From positions 5,987,001 through 6,051,000 of the forward strand of contig NZ_CP015136.1 of NCBI RefSeq assembly GCF_001618865.1: a stretch of DNA of 64,000 nucleotides, read 5' to 3'. The position numbers and the translations under genes were made by a program. The notes beneath the pieces are model-generated. The model was not told the DNA's origin, made no database searches, and worked only from the letters and a program-made list of their open reading frames with translations. The stretch comes from Luteitalea pratensis (GTDB taxonomy: Bacteria; Acidobacteriota; Vicinamibacteria; Vicinamibacterales; Vicinamibacteraceae). Shown one piece after another: positions 16,606 to 25,758 of this stretch; position 1 is the first letter of the stretch, and each line of letters starts with the position of its first letter.

Positions 16606-18089
16606 ACGACCAATCCACGGGGCAAAGGCGACGTCCAACAGGGATCGCAGGTCTCGACCGCATCCTTGAAGGTGGGCTGTTGGAAGCCGGCGTCTACATC
16701 GTCCAGGGGCCTCCGGGTGCTGGCAAGACGATCTTGGCCAACCAGCTGTGTTTTCATCACGCGTCCGAGGGTGGGCGGGCTGTCTACATTACCCTGCTTG
16801 CCGAGTCGCACTCGCGAATGTTCGGCCATTTGCGCCGCATGCAGTTCTTCGACGAGACACGCATCCCCGACTCCGTGTACTACGTGGGTGGCTTCAGCAC
16901 GCTCGAAGCGGAAGGCCTGGGTGGGCTGGTCACACTGGTTCGTGGCATCGTGGCGAAGAAGTCTGCAGGGCTGGCCATCATCGACGGTCTCGTGTCCGCC
17001 GCGGAAACAGCGTCGTCGGACCGTGAGTTCAGGAAGTTCCTACACGACCTGCAAATACTGGCCGACCTCGCGCGATGCGTAGTCGTTCTCCTGACCAACG
17101 CGGAGCGAAAGAGCGGCTTCTTTCCGGAGCACACCATGGTGGACGGGGTGCTCCACCTGACCGATGAATTGTCGGAGCTGCGCCCGCTTCGCCACATCCG
17201 CGTTCTCAAGCTGCGCGGCAGCAATCCTGTGCGAGGACTGCATTCAGTTCGTATCTCCGACCGGGGATTGGAGGTGCGTCCCCGCCTGGAGACGCGACTC
17301 AGTGCTGCTCCGGTCACGGAGGCACGTGTTGCCTCAGGTGCGAAAGTGGCATTTGGTGTTCCAGAGCTCGACAGGATGTTGCGCGGTGGTGTACGCAGCG
17401 GCTCGATCACCATGTTGCTCGGGTCGTCAGGCAGCGGCAAAACCGTGTTTGGCATGCAGTTTCTCGCCGAAGGTGTGAGGCGAGGCGAACGTGGTTTGTT
17501 CTTCGGGTTCTTCGAGCACCCAGACGCGATCCTCGCGAAGTGCCAGCGGATTGGCATCAACGGCATCAAGGAGGGGGTCGACAAGGGACTCGCGCGCGTC
17601 ATGTGGCAGCGGCCCATCGAGGGAGTGATCGACGAGATCGGCGACAACCTTTTCGAGGCGGTTCGCACGCTCGACCCACAGCGTATCGTCATTGACGGGA
17701 TGCAGGGGTTCGAACGCGCGACCGATCTACCCGAGCGCCTGTCGGACGTCTACGGCGCGATCGCGCAGGAGTTGGAGCGCAGGCAGGTGACGACGCTTTA
17801 CACGACCGAGACCCGCGGCCTATTCGAAAGCGCCATCCATGTGCCGATCAATGGGCTGTCGGCAGCCACGCAGAACATCATTCTGCTCCGCCACGTCGAG
17901 CACCGCGCGGCGATACTGCGTGCACTCGCCATCTTGAAGGTAAGAGATGACGATTACGACCCAAAGATGCGCGAGATCAGGATCACGGATGATGGGATCG
18001 ATCTCCTGGATACGTTCGCGCACGCCTCGCACTTGATGTCGGGCGGGGGCCTTGCTCATAGCGAACCGCCGACACCGGACCGGACGTAG
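16602..18089 (+). CDS. KaiC-like double RecA-domain ATPase
   Basis: 495 residues with two KaiC/RecA domains. Walker A motifs are GPPGAGKT (36-43) and GSSGSGKT (274-281), with Walker B-like LAIIDG in domain 1 and RIVIDGM in domain 2. Each domain begins with the family signature G(I/V)..LD..L.GG. True KaiC oscillators are about 520 residues and come with KaiB; no kaiA or kaiB is seen here. In many non-cyanobacteria such KaiC homologues sit with histidine kinases and receivers and act in signalling or stress responses. The GTG overlaps the kinase stop (GTGA), so the two are translationally coupled. Confidence 0.9.
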   Translation: MNDQSTGQRRRPTGIAGLDRILEGGLLEAGVYIVQGPPGAGKTILANQLCFHHASEGGRAVYITLLAESHSRMFGHLRRMQFFDETRIPDSVYYVGGFSTLEAEGLGGLVTLVRGIVAKKSAGLAIIDGLVSAAETASSDREFRKFLHDLQILADLARCVVVLLTNAERKSGFFPEHTMVDGVLHLTDELSELRPLRHIRVLKLRGSNPVRGLHSVRISDRGLEVRPRLETRLSAAPVTEARVASGAKVAFGVPELDRMLRGGVRSGSITMLLGSSGSGKTVFGMQFLAEGVRRGERGLFFGFFEHPDAILAKCQRIGINGIKEGVDKGLARVMWQRPIEGVIDEIGDNLFEAVRTLDPQRIVIDGMQGFERATDLPERLSDVYGAIAQELERRQVTTLYTTETRGLFESAIHVPINGLSAATQNIILLRHVEHRAAILRALAILKVRDDDYDPKMREIRITDDGIDLLDTFAHASHLMSGGGLAHSEPPTPDRT

Positions 18090-18096
18090 GAACGCG

Positions 18097-18468
18097 ATGG
18101 CCGTGACGCCTTCCATTCTGATCGTTGAGGACGAATACGGTCTCGCCGAACTGTTGCGCGACGTGTTGACCGAGCTCGGCTTCCAGGTCACGCTCGCGGC
18201 CAACGGACGGCTCGCCCTCGACGTGCTGCGTGAACGGCCGATTCATCTTGTGTTGACGGACACGATGATGCCTGTGATGGATGGCCCAGAGCTAGCACAG
18301 GCCATGCGCGCAGATGAGCGACATCGCGGTATTCCGATCGTCATGATGACGTCTCTCCGATCGGCTGTTCCGTCGACGCCGGGTCTGTACGAGGCCGTGC
18401 TTGCCAAGCCGTTTACGCCAGAAGCCCTGCTGAATGTTCTCGACCGGTTCGTAAGTCGTGCAGTGTGA
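18097..18468 (+). CDS. Single-domain response regulator of the KaiC operon
   Basis: 123 residues forming only a receiver domain. The acidic pair is in IVEDE, the phosphoacceptor Asp55 in VLTDTMMPVMDG, Thr/Ser in MMTS and the lysine in LAKPF. All catalytic positions are intact, in contrast to the atypical receiver at 9609-10004. The ATG at 18097 lies seven bases after the KaiC-like stop with a TAGGA ribosome site. With no output domain it presumably signals by protein contact, perhaps with the KaiC-like ATPase or the second kinase core. Confidence 0.9.
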   Translation: MAVTPSILIVEDEYGLAELLRDVLTELGFQVTLAANGRLALDVLRERPIHLVLTDTMMPVMDGPELAQAMRADERHRGIPIVMMTSLRSAVPSTPGLYEAVLAKPFTPEALLNVLDRFVSRAV

Positions 18469-18783
18469 ACGGCACCGGCCCTCCTACCGATCCTTCCGAG
18501 TCAACGGAGCGGTAGGCGAGCCGTGCTCGCCGCGCTGCGGCGACGCATTGCGATCCGCTACGACTGCTCTGCTACCCAAACCCAGGGAAGAATCGACGGC
18601 ACGAAGGCCGCATCCGGTCGGGAGCGCCGGCCCTGAGACCCTTCGACGGCCGGGCCCGTCTTCCCGGTGTCAGCGTCGGGCGAGTCCAGTCCGGAGTCGC
18701 CACCGGCCACGACTTGTGCGGGCACGCATTACCTCCGGAATTGCGGCTCGGCGTTTGCATCTGGCTCCGTCGTGTTCGAGACG
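18469..18783. other. Intergenic region before the YihY gene
   Basis: About 315 bp with no recognisable gene, repeat or clear promoter; open frames here lack family motifs. Confidence 0.4.
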
Positions 18784-19809
18784 ATGTCCCTCTCATGGTC
18801 GGAACTTGCGCGTCGCACGTGGCGCGAAGTCATAGATGACGACGTGCTCGGTCTAGCAGCTCAGCTGTCGTACTATTTCTTCCTCGCGCTATTTCCGGCG
18901 ATCCTCTTTCTGCTTGCGCTCGCGAGCTTTTTTCCGCTGTCGAACCTCAGCGACGATATCGGCCGGTCCCTCGGCCCGTTTGTCTCAGCGCAGGTCCTCG
19001 GACTGATTCAAGAGCAACTGCGACGACTCGCCAACAACCAGAACGGCGGGTTGCTCACCGTCGGTGTTGCGGGTGCGTTGTGGAGTAGTTCGGCGGCGCT
19101 CGTCTCGATCGTCGGTGCGCTGAATCGCGCCTACGACATCGACGAAGGTCGGCCCTGGTGGAAAGTGCGCCTGGTCGCCATCGGGCTGACGCTGGGTGTC
19201 GCAGCGATCGTCCTGATTGCGTTGTCACTGGTTCTCGTCGGACCGACCGTCGCGGGATGGCTTGGACAGAGGACGGGCTGGGGGGCGCCCTTCGAGTGGG
19301 CGTGGCTCGTACTGCAGTGGCCACTCGTGTTCGCGTTGGTGACCACGGGGATTGGCCTCATGTACTACTTCGGGCCTGACGCGGACCAGGATTGGGCGTG
19401 GATTACACCAGGTGCCGTCGCCGCCACGCTGCTCTGGCTCGTGATCTCACTGCTGTTCAAGGTGTACGTGTCGAACTTTACGGATTATGAAGCGACCTAC
19501 GGCACCGTTGGTGGGGTCATCGTCGTCTTGCTCTGGTTTTACGTATCCGGCATCGCCATCTTGACTGGCGCCGAGTTGAACGCCGAAATCGAACACGCCT
19601 CGCCGTACGGAAAGGCGCCAGGACAGAAGAACGCGCAGGGGACACGGCTTCTCGGCGCGCGCGCCGCACGAGCGTTCCGAGAGCGACAGGGCGACGCGCC
19701 GCCCGAGGTGCCAACGCCACCGTCCCCGCCGCCACCTCCGAAACGAGGATTGGGTGCGATGGTCGCTGGCGCGATGCTGCTGGCGAGGCGGTGGAATCGC
19801 ACGCGGTGA
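18784..19809 (+). CDS. YihY/BrkB-family inner-membrane protein
   Basis: 341 residues. The family start WREVIDDDVLGLAAQLSYYFFLALFP is typical (only parts quoted: LAAQLSYYFFLALFPA), followed by six hydrophobic segments up to about residue 275. The conserved ALNRAYDIDEGRPWWKVR and YYFGPD segments are present. The tail is Pro-rich and cytoplasmic (PPSPPPPPKR). The ATG at 18784 is chosen because the family signature starts there; a longer frame from 18667 would add 39 unconserved residues. The function of the family is unsettled (once misnamed ribonuclease BN). Confidence 0.9.
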   Translation: MSLSWSELARRTWREVIDDDVLGLAAQLSYYFFLALFPAILFLLALASFFPLSNLSDDIGRSLGPFVSAQVLGLIQEQLRRLANNQNGGLLTVGVAGALWSSSAALVSIVGALNRAYDIDEGRPWWKVRLVAIGLTLGVAAIVLIALSLVLVGPTVAGWLGQRTGWGAPFEWAWLVLQWPLVFALVTTGIGLMYYFGPDADQDWAWITPGAVAATLLWLVISLLFKVYVSNFTDYEATYGTVGGVIVVLLWFYVSGIAILTGAELNAEIEHASPYGKAPGQKNAQGTRLLGARAARAFRERQGDAPPEVPTPPSPPPPPKRGLGAMVAGAMLLARRWNRTR

Positions 19810-19827
19810 TGCTGGTTGTAGACCTTC

Positions 19828-20086
19828 ATGCGAAACGAGGCACGAGTGGCCAAGACGAGTCCGAACAAGATTGCGAAGCGATCGACGACGAAGCGTGAGC
19901 TGATCGACCGGCACGGACAAGCGGTTCGTGAAACGCGCCAGTGATGGGACGTGGTCCGACATGGACGACGTGAGCCGGTCGTTGAGCGTTGACCGACAGC
20001 GCGCCGCGAAGACCGCGGTGATGCCTGGGCACGGCGACCAGGGCGACCGACGGCGGGTGGTGAAGAGGGCCGCGAAGAAGCGGTAA
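19828..20086 (+). pseudogene. Small conserved basic protein, frameshifted
   Basis: The first frame (19828-19944) reads TTKRELID then leaves the conserved sequence. The +1 frame restores GTDKRFVKRASDGTW, SDMDDVSRSLSVDRQ and GHGDQGDRRR up to the stop at 20086. I recognise this pattern (KRELIDTGTDKR followed by DVGRSLS.DRR) from small stress-region proteins of soil bacteria, from memory only. An intact gene would encode about 80 residues. The frame breaks near 19909, explained by one inserted base or two lost bases. It could be a genuine pseudogene or a sequencing indel. Confidence 0.6.
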
Positions 20087-20237
20087 GGGGCGGGCCTGCA
20101 GCTGCCGAGAAGCTCCGTCGCTGCTCTGACGTGGCTCAGCGCGCCAGCGAAATCATTCCAGGGACCAGCGTCTTAACCCTTTGCCGCGGTCTTTTGCTCG
20201 CTGTGAGTGGCTTACTCTTCGCTTGGGAGCGACATCG

Positions 20238-20750
20238 ATGTCTCCACCCCGACCGATTCGCTTCCGGGACCAGAGTGCGCTGTTCTGGGCCGATTTGGTG
20301 ACGCCGGTAGCTGGCGCCACTCCCATCGAACCAGCCGGTTGCCATCCCGTTGCGATCAGGACTGAGTCCATGCCGCTCCGATCGGCGCAGGACGTCGTCA
20401 TTGCGCGACAAACGGTGCGACGTCTGACCCAACAACTGGCGTTCCGGCTGGTCGATCAGACCAAGATGGTCACCGCGACCAGCGAGCTGGCACGCAACGC
20501 CGTCGTGTATGGCCTTGGTGGCACGATGGTTTGCGAGTTGCTGGCCGAGGGCGTCCGCAAGGGCCTGCGCCTGCAGTTCAACGACCAGGGGCCGGGGATT
20601 GCCGATGTCGCGCAGGCGATGAACGACGGCTGGACATCGGGCAAGGGCATGGGGCTTGGCCTGCCGGGCGCCAAGCGCCTCGTCAGCCACTTCTCGATCG
20701 AGTCCGTCCTCGGACGGGGGACGACGGTGACCATCGTCCGGTGGAATTGA
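20238..20750 (+). CDS. RsbT-like serine/threonine-protein kinase / anti-sigma regulator (GHKL fold)
   Basis: 170 residues. From about residue 45 the sequence follows RsbT closely: SAQDVVIARQTVRRL, FRLVDQTKMVTATSELARN (N-box), FNDQGPGI (G1) and SGKGMGLGLPGAKRLV (G2). The first 44 residues are an extra segment not found in classic 133-residue RsbT. The ATG at 20238 has GGGAG at fair spacing; initiation further in cannot be excluded. Its TGA overlaps the ATG of the next gene, a SpoIIE-type partner, so this was a two-gene partner-switching unit controlling a stress response. Confidence 0.85.
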   Translation: MSPPRPIRFRDQSALFWADLVTPVAGATPIEPAGCHPVAIRTESMPLRSAQDVVIARQTVRRLTQQLAFRLVDQTKMVTATSELARNAVVYGLGGTMVCELLAEGVRKGLRLQFNDQGPGIADVAQAMNDGWTSGKGMGLGLPGAKRLVSHFSIESVLGRGTTVTIVRWN

Positions 20751-21279
20751 TGGACCCCCTGCAGCTGTGCATTCCGGTGTCGGACCGGAGCCAGATCGGC
20801 GAGGTCCGTCGTGCCATCTCGCGGATGGCGGACACGCTGGCGCTGTCGCCGTCACGACGGGGTGATGCTGCGATCGTCGCGACCGAACTGGCGACCAACC
20901 TCGTTCGACACGCGCGCGACGGCCGGATGTTGCTGCAGGTGATGTCGCACGGGGCGTCCGGTTGGCTGGACTACTGTCGGTGGACGGTGGCCCCGGGATG
21001 ACCGACGTGCAGCGATGCCTGCAGGACGGATTCTCGACCGTCGGTACGCCGGGCAATGGGTTGGGTGCCGTGAAGCGGCTGTCGGATGAATTCGACGTCC
21101 ACTCGACGCCAGGGAAGGGCACGGTGATCGTGTCGCGGATCGCCACCAGCACGGCGCCGTCCACCGTGTTCACGGTCGGCGCGGTGTGCCTGCCGTTTCC
21201 CCGCGACTTCGTCCGCGGCCGGGACGACGCGACGATCCTCGTGGTGAGCCGGTCGCGAAAGGGCGACGTCCATGTCTGA
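20750..21279 (+). pseudogene. Remnant of an RsbT-linked ATPase / SpoIIE-phosphatase protein
   Basis: It starts with an ATG overlapping the RsbT-like stop. The N-terminal GHKL domain is clear (ELATNLVRHARDG). Near 20970 the frame breaks: one lost base would restore SGWLELLSVDGGPGM, after which FSTVGTPGNGLGAVKRLSD continues in the other frame. After VGAVCLPFP the sequence jumps directly to RDFVRGRDDATILVV, which resembles the extreme C-terminus of the SpoIIE phosphatase domain, so about 130 residues of catalytic core appear to be deleted. The protein is therefore non-functional as a phosphatase. Confidence 0.7.
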
Positions 21280-21339
21280 GGGAAGAGGCCAGGCAAGCAC
21301 CTTTGGCCGCGTGGCATCGCGGTTGCTTTACGTTGTCCA

Positions 21340-23265
21340 ATGGCGCGACACGACACGCCGGCACGGCACCGTCTGACCGACTGGTTTCTTGAAGGCATCC
21401 CCGAGCCGGAGGGCGCGTATGCGCCACCACCGGACGTTCATCAATCGGTCTGGTGGAAGGTCATGTGCCTCACGGGCGTGGACTACTTCTCCACGTTGGG
21501 CTACCAACCGGGTATCGCGTTCCTCGCCGCCGGTCTGCTCTCGCCGCTTGCTACCCTGATCTTGTTGGTCCTGACACTCTTCGGTGCCTTGCCGATGTAT
21601 CGGCGAGTGGCGGAGCTCAGCCCGAATGGGCAAGGCAGTATCTCGATTCTGGAAGCGCTGCTGCCCCGTTGGCGCGGCAAGGCCTTGGTGCTGTGCCTTC
21701 TCGGGTTCGCCGCGACCGGATTCATCATCACGATCACGCTCTCGGCGGCAGATGCGACGGCTCACCTCCTCGAGAATCCTTTCATGCCGGGCTGGACGAA
21801 GCAGCCCGTGATGCTGACCCTGCTCCTCCTCGCTGCGCTTGCAGCCGTGTTCCTCAGGGGATTTCGGGAAGCCGTGGGACTCGCCGTGCCCATCGTGGCG
21901 GTCTACATCCTCCTCAACCTGGTCGTCCTGGCGTGGGGACTGCTGCACCTGTGGCAGGAGCCAACGCGATGGTCGGAGTGGTGGACCGCAGCCACCCGTG
22001 CACATGGACATCCCGCATCGATGGTCGTGATGGCGGCGCTGCTCTTTCCCAGGCTGGCACTCGGCCTGTCAGGCTTCGAGACCGGCGTCGCCGTCATGCC
22101 ATTGGTCCAAGGCGACCCGGGCGACACGGAAAAGCAACCCCAGGGCCGTATTCGCAATACGAAGAAGCTGTTGACCGCGGCAGCGGTGCTGATGAGCGTC
22201 CTACTTGCGGCGAGCAGCGTGGTCACGACCTTGCTCATCCCGCCTGCCGCGTTCGCGGAGGGTGGCCCGGCATACGGCCGCGCCCTCGCCTACATCGCCC
22301 ATGAACATCTCGGCGAGACGTTCGGGACGGTCTATGACCTGAGCACCGTGGCGATTCTGTGGTTCGCCGGTGCGTCGGCGATGGTCGGGTTGCTCAATCT
22401 CGTGCCACGGTACCTGCCGCGCTACGGCATGGCGCCGGAGTGGGCGAAGGCGCACAGGCCGCTGGTGGTGATTTTCACGGCAGTGGCCTTCCTCGTCACG
22501 ATCCTCTTCAAGGCGGATGTCAACGCCCAAGGGGGCGCATATGCAACCGGAGTGCTGGTCCTGATGGGGTCCGCCGCTCTCGCCGTCACGCTCGCCGACC
22601 GGCGCCAAGGGCGTGGCGCGTGGGTCGGATTCGCGCTGCTGACGGTCATTTTCGCGTACACGACGGTAGTCAACATCCTCGAACGGCCGGAGGGTCTCAA
22701 GATTGCCGTCATCTTCATCGTCTCCATCGTCCTGACGTCGTTGATATCGCGAGTGCTGCGTTCGACGGAGCTGCGCATCCATTCAGTACAGCCTGATGCC
22801 CAGGCGCAGGTGTTCCTGCGTGAAGCCGCGGGGGCACCAATCCGGGTGATCGCCAACAGCCCTGACGCGGGCGACGTCGCGGAGTACGAACAGAAGCTGG
22901 AGGAGGCCGAAGAAAGCCACCACCTCGTGCCCGACGAGCGCGTCCTGTTCATCGAGGTGCAGCCAAGTGACGCGTCCGCGTTCAGCGATCAGCTGCGCGT
23001 GCAGGGCGTGTACGTCGGCCCGCATCGGGTACTGCGCTGTGTGAGTCCGGCGGTCCCGAATGCGATCGCGGCGTTGTTGCTGTACATTCGCGACGAGATT
23101 GGCACCATCCCTCATGCCTACTTCGGCTGGACCGAAGGCAATCCCATCGCATACCTGCTGAAGTTTCTCGTTTTCGGTGAGGGGGACACGGCACCGGTCA
23201 CCCGTGAAGTCCTGAGGCAGACCGAGCCGAATCCGAAGCGTCGCCCGCGTATCCATCTTGGGTGA
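21340..23265 (+). CDS. APC-superfamily permease
   Basis: 641 residues with about twelve membrane spans (from about residue 40 to 470) and a soluble C-terminal domain of about 165 residues. The conserved first-helix region [19 protein letters not shown] and [11 protein letters not shown] fit APC permeases. The presence of a large cytosolic tail and the sequence style resemble KimA-type potassium or amino-acid permeases, but the substrate cannot be assigned. It is probably monocistronic, though an open stretch continues in the same frame beyond its stop to the DUF1990 gene. Confidence 0.85.
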   Translation: MARHDTPARHRLTDWFLEGIPEPEGAYAPPPDVHQSVWWKVMCLTGVDYFSTLGYQPGIAFLAAGLLSPLATLILLVLTLFGALPMYRRVAELSPNGQGSISILEALLPRWRGKALVLCLLGFAATGFIITITLSAADATAHLLENPFMPGWTKQPVMLTLLLLAALAAVFLRGFREAVGLAVPIVAVYILLNLVVLAWGLLHLWQEPTRWSEWWTAATRAHGHPASMVVMAALLFPRLALGLSGFETGVAVMPLVQGDPGDTEKQPQGRIRNTKKLLTAAAVLMSVLLAASSVVTTLLIPPAAFAEGGPAYGRALAYIAHEHLGETFGTVYDLSTVAILWFAGASAMVGLLNLVPRYLPRYGMAPEWAKAHRPLVVIFTAVAFLVTILFKADVNAQGGAYATGVLVLMGSAALAVTLADRRQGRGAWVGFALLTVIFAYTTVVNILERPEGLKIAVIFIVSIVLTSLISRVLRSTELRIHSVQPDAQAQVFLREAAGAPIRVIANSPDAGDVAEYEQKLEEAEESHHLVPDERVLFIEVQPSDASAFSDQLRVQGVYVGPHRVLRCVSPAVPNAIAALLLYIRDEIGTIPHAYFGWTEGNPIAYLLKFLVFGEGDTAPVTREVLRQTEPNPKRRPRIHLG

Positions 23266-23358
23266 ACCTCAGATAGCGGCCCTTGCCTTTGGAGTCGCCA
23301 CGGCTCAGGCGCTCGCCGGCATCCGTCGTGGCATGCGTGGGCCACGTTTGCTCAGCGT

Positions 23359-23526
23359 GTGCCGAGCGTCTTCACGAATTTGTTCACCGACTTCACCAAC
23401 AACACCGCTGCGGCGGTCGGCGCTCCTATTCGTGACGCGATCCGCGCGGACACGACCGTAGTCGATGAGTTGCCGGAGGACGATGATCCCCTCCAGTCAC
23501 CGACCTTCCTGGCGGTCGGGGACTGA
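23359..23526 (+). CDS. Short frame coupled to DUF1990 gene (possible gene tail)
   Basis: 55 residues from a GTG, ending in an acidic tail (ELPEDDDPLQ). Its TGA overlaps the ATG of the DUF1990 gene as TGATG, the arrangement seen between real coupled genes, which is the main support. The frame is open up to the permease stop, so the true start is unknown and it may be the 3' remnant of a longer gene. No family recognised. Confidence 0.3.
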   Translation: MPSVFTNLFTDFTNNTAAAVGAPIRDAIRADTTVVDELPEDDDPLQSPTFLAVGD

Positions 23527-24208
23527 TGGCGGAATGGCGCCTGTGGAGAAGTTGGCCTGCCGCGGCCATCAAGCTGCGCCTCGAGCAGGCGCGCCACTCC
23601 CACTCCAATGACGGCGCCCATGAAGAGGATATGACTGGTGATCATGGGTGGCACCACTTCAATTCCGAGGCAGTGATCGCTACCGAGGCGGAGGGGGAGG
23701 ATCGCTTCGCGCGCGCGCGTGCTGCACTCGCGAACTACCAGTTTTCCGCCCCCGCGATCGTCCTGGCCCATTTTGACCCGGCAGAGCCGTTGCTCTGGAG
23801 GTGCATGCTCCTCGAGGTCCAGGTCCTCGGCTTGCATCATCTGTGTCCAGCGGTCGTCAATCGCGTCACGGATGAAGCCGACGTCTTCGGCTTTCGGGAC
23901 GACACGCTGGAGGGACACCTCGAGCGCGGGGTCGAATGGTTCCTGATCACAAGGAATGATCAGGGGCAGATCCGCTTTCGCATCGAGCGCGCTGGCAGCA
24001 GGGCGAGTTCCCCAACTGGTGGAGTCGGGTCGGCTTCATCGTGTTGTCGGGGTGCTACCAGCGAAAGTGGCATCGACTCGCCCATCACCGGCTGTGGCTG
24101 CTCGCGCACTATGGCCCGACACGACAGCCGGCGCGAGACGCGGCTGGACTCACCCACCAGGGGGGTCGACGTGGTGTTCACGTACCATACGAAACGGAAG
24201 TGGTTTAA
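23526..24208 (+). pseudogene. DUF1990-family protein, frameshifted
   Basis: The first part (MAEWRLWRSW, TGDHGWHHFNSEAVI, FSAPAIVLAHFDP, LLWRCMLLEVQVLG, GFRDDTLEGHLERGVEWFL, IRFRIE) follows the DUF1990 family in order. At about 23984 the original frame is lost; one deleted base would restore RWQQGEFPNWWSRVGF and YQRKWHRLAHHRLWLLAHYG, ending at TAA 24206-24208 directly before the next ATG. The unshifted frame instead runs to 24212 with unrelated residues. The family function is unknown; it is frequent in soil bacteria with stress genes. Confidence 0.8.
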
Positions 24209-24613
24209 ATGAATCGCGCCATCCTGACCAAACTCCTGGCGCTCAGCGCCGTGACCGGCGTGCGCAGCATGGCCGGACTGGCTGCCCTGGCGTCCGCGCG
24301 GGGCGGCCCGGCAAAGCCGGCGTTGCTCGTCGTCGCCGCGACGGAAATGTTTGCAGATAAGTCGCCCTCCATTGGCAATCGCATCGACCCACTGCCGCTG
24401 GGCGCCCGCGCGCTGATTGGCGGTGCCATCGGCGTACTCGTGGCGCGCGAGGCGGGCGAGCGTGTGGTGCTGGGTGCGGTGCTCGGCGCCACGACCGCGG
24501 TGGTCGCCACGCAGATAGCCTACGACGTGCGGCGACGCCTTCCCGTGCCGAGCGCTGCGGGCGGTCTGCTCGAGGACGCGTTGGTCGTGGCAGTCGCATC
24601 GCGGTACGCCTAG
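24209..24613 (+). CDS. DUF4126-family membrane protein
   Basis: 134 residues with hydrophobic segments near 1-25, 65-100 and 110-130. TGVRSMAGLAALA at the start and a central ADKSPSIGNRIDPLPLGARALIGG-type loop (shorter parts: DKSPSIGNRIDP) match the DUF4126 pattern. The ATG abuts the stop of the DUF1990 gene in its original frame, so the pair was an operon. Its role is unknown. Confidence 0.75.
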   Translation: MNRAILTKLLALSAVTGVRSMAGLAALASARGGPAKPALLVVAATEMFADKSPSIGNRIDPLPLGARALIGGAIGVLVAREAGERVVLGAVLGATTAVVATQIAYDVRRRLPVPSAAGGLLEDALVVAVASRYA

Positions 24614-24691
24614 CCATTTGCCAGTCACGCCGACGTCGGCACGCATGGGGCTTCGGCATGAGACATGCTGCTTGCGAGTCGGAGGCACTCC

Positions 24692-24967
24692 ATGACTCGG
24701 CAAGACTCATCTCGACAGTTCGACGCCCGTGAAGAGGGCAAGGGACACGTCGCCGCCGGCAACGCGCGCCGCGCGCCGACTCACGACATCGATGATTCGC
24801 CAACGGAAGGCTCGGTTCCCGGCCTTCTCATTCCTGAGGCGCTTTCGGACGGCGTCGAGGGCGAAGCCACATCCGAGTGGCGCGCCAAGAAGGAGGACTC
24901 CAGGAAGGCCGATGCCGTCGCTGAGCTCACGAAGCTAGAACGGAACGCGGAAGACGGCCGCGAATGA
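24692..24967 (+). CDS. Small acidic protein, copy A of a duplicated cassette
   Basis: 91 residues, hydrophilic and highly charged, no membrane span or signal. GGAGG precedes the ATG at ideal spacing. A second, broken copy of the same gene lies at 29376-29649, and similarity continues into the flanks on both sides. Shared pieces are DAR.EGKGHV, HDIDD.PT, the PG.LIP hinge and the C-terminal QNAEDGRE/RNAEDGRE. The composition suggests a disordered stress protein, but I do not recognise a named family. Confidence 0.7.
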   Translation: MTRQDSSRQFDAREEGKGHVAAGNARRAPTHDIDDSPTEGSVPGLLIPEALSDGVEGEATSEWRAKKEDSRKADAVAELTKLERNAEDGRE

Positions 24968-25017
24968 GCATTCGCTACACCTGTACTGGATCGAATAGTC
25001 GACGAGGAGAACTTGCT

Positions 25018-25137
25018 ATGACCAGCTCGAACTCCGAAACACAAGGCGCAGTCCAACCTTCGAGCGCCGCCGGGAACGCTGCCCGAAGGGCGCATGTTCC
25101 CCAACGCCAGGCCAGCCCAACAGGACGAGGCCGTTGA
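25018..25137 (+). CDS. Short protein following copy A
   Basis: 39 residues with the ribosome site GAGGAG nine bases before ATG. The leader (GAGGAGAACTTGC.ATG) and the first ~20 residues (M..SNSE followed by SAAG) match the start of the longer gene at 29699, so this is probably a truncated relative in the duplicated cassette. No family recognised. Confidence 0.4.
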   Translation: MTSSNSETQGAVQPSSAAGNAARRAHVPQRQASPTGRGR

Positions 25138-25192
25138 TCGGCACCATCAATCTTGCGTCATGCGAGGGCGCCGCGCCCCGGGAGTCGAAGAC

Positions 25193-25705
25193 ATGAAGAC
25201 CGAACTGGCGACGTTCTATGGACTGATCGACGAGATCAAGGTGGCGATGATGACGACGCGCCGCCCCGATGGGCATCTGGAATCGCGGCCCATGGCCAAT
25301 CAGAAACAGGCCAACGGCGCCGACTTGTGGTTCGTGACCGAGGAAGGCAGCGGCAAATTGAACGACATCGCGCACGACGCGCATGTAAATCTCGCCTACT
25401 ACAAGCCGGGTTCGTACGAATGGGTATCGGTGTCGGGTATCGCCACTCTGTCGCGCGACCGGAACACGATCAGGCAACTGTACGAGCCCGACTGGAAGGC
25501 GTGGTTTGGTCAGGAGGGCGACCCGCGCCACGGCACACCCGATGACCCTCGTATGGTGCTGGTCGGCATCGACGTCCATGCCGCCGTGTTCCTTGACGTC
25601 AACAAGCCGAAGCCCGTCGTCCTCTTCGAATTGGCGAAGGGGTGGATCACGGGCGCGCGAGTGGAACCGGGCCAGATGCACCAGCTGAACGAGCCACATC
25701 GGTAA
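25193..25705 (+). CDS. Pyridoxamine 5'-phosphate oxidase-fold protein (general stress protein 26-like)
   Basis: 170 residues. FYGLIDEIKVAMMTT, LESRPMANQK, LWFVTEEGSGK, VNLAYYKPGSYEWVSVSG and YEPDWKAWF follow the general stress protein 26 / PPOX-split-barrel order. Such proteins bind flavin and are common in stress islands. The ATG at 25193 has GGGAG eight bases upstream; the frame begins earlier but without conservation. It is cytoplasmic. Confidence 0.85.
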   Translation: MKTELATFYGLIDEIKVAMMTTRRPDGHLESRPMANQKQANGADLWFVTEEGSGKLNDIAHDAHVNLAYYKPGSYEWVSVSGIATLSRDRNTIRQLYEPDWKAWFGQEGDPRHGTPDDPRMVLVGIDVHAAVFLDVNKPKPVVLFELAKGWITGARVEPGQMHQLNEPHR

Positions 25706-25758
25706 ACAGGAGTGGCTGCCGGCCACCGCCGGCCCACGGTCATCGTCGAGGAGACGTC

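Noticed and set aside
16602-18089. A true circadian KaiABC clock
   Set aside because: Only a KaiC-like gene is present; there is no kaiA or kaiB in the window, and such homologues often act in signalling.
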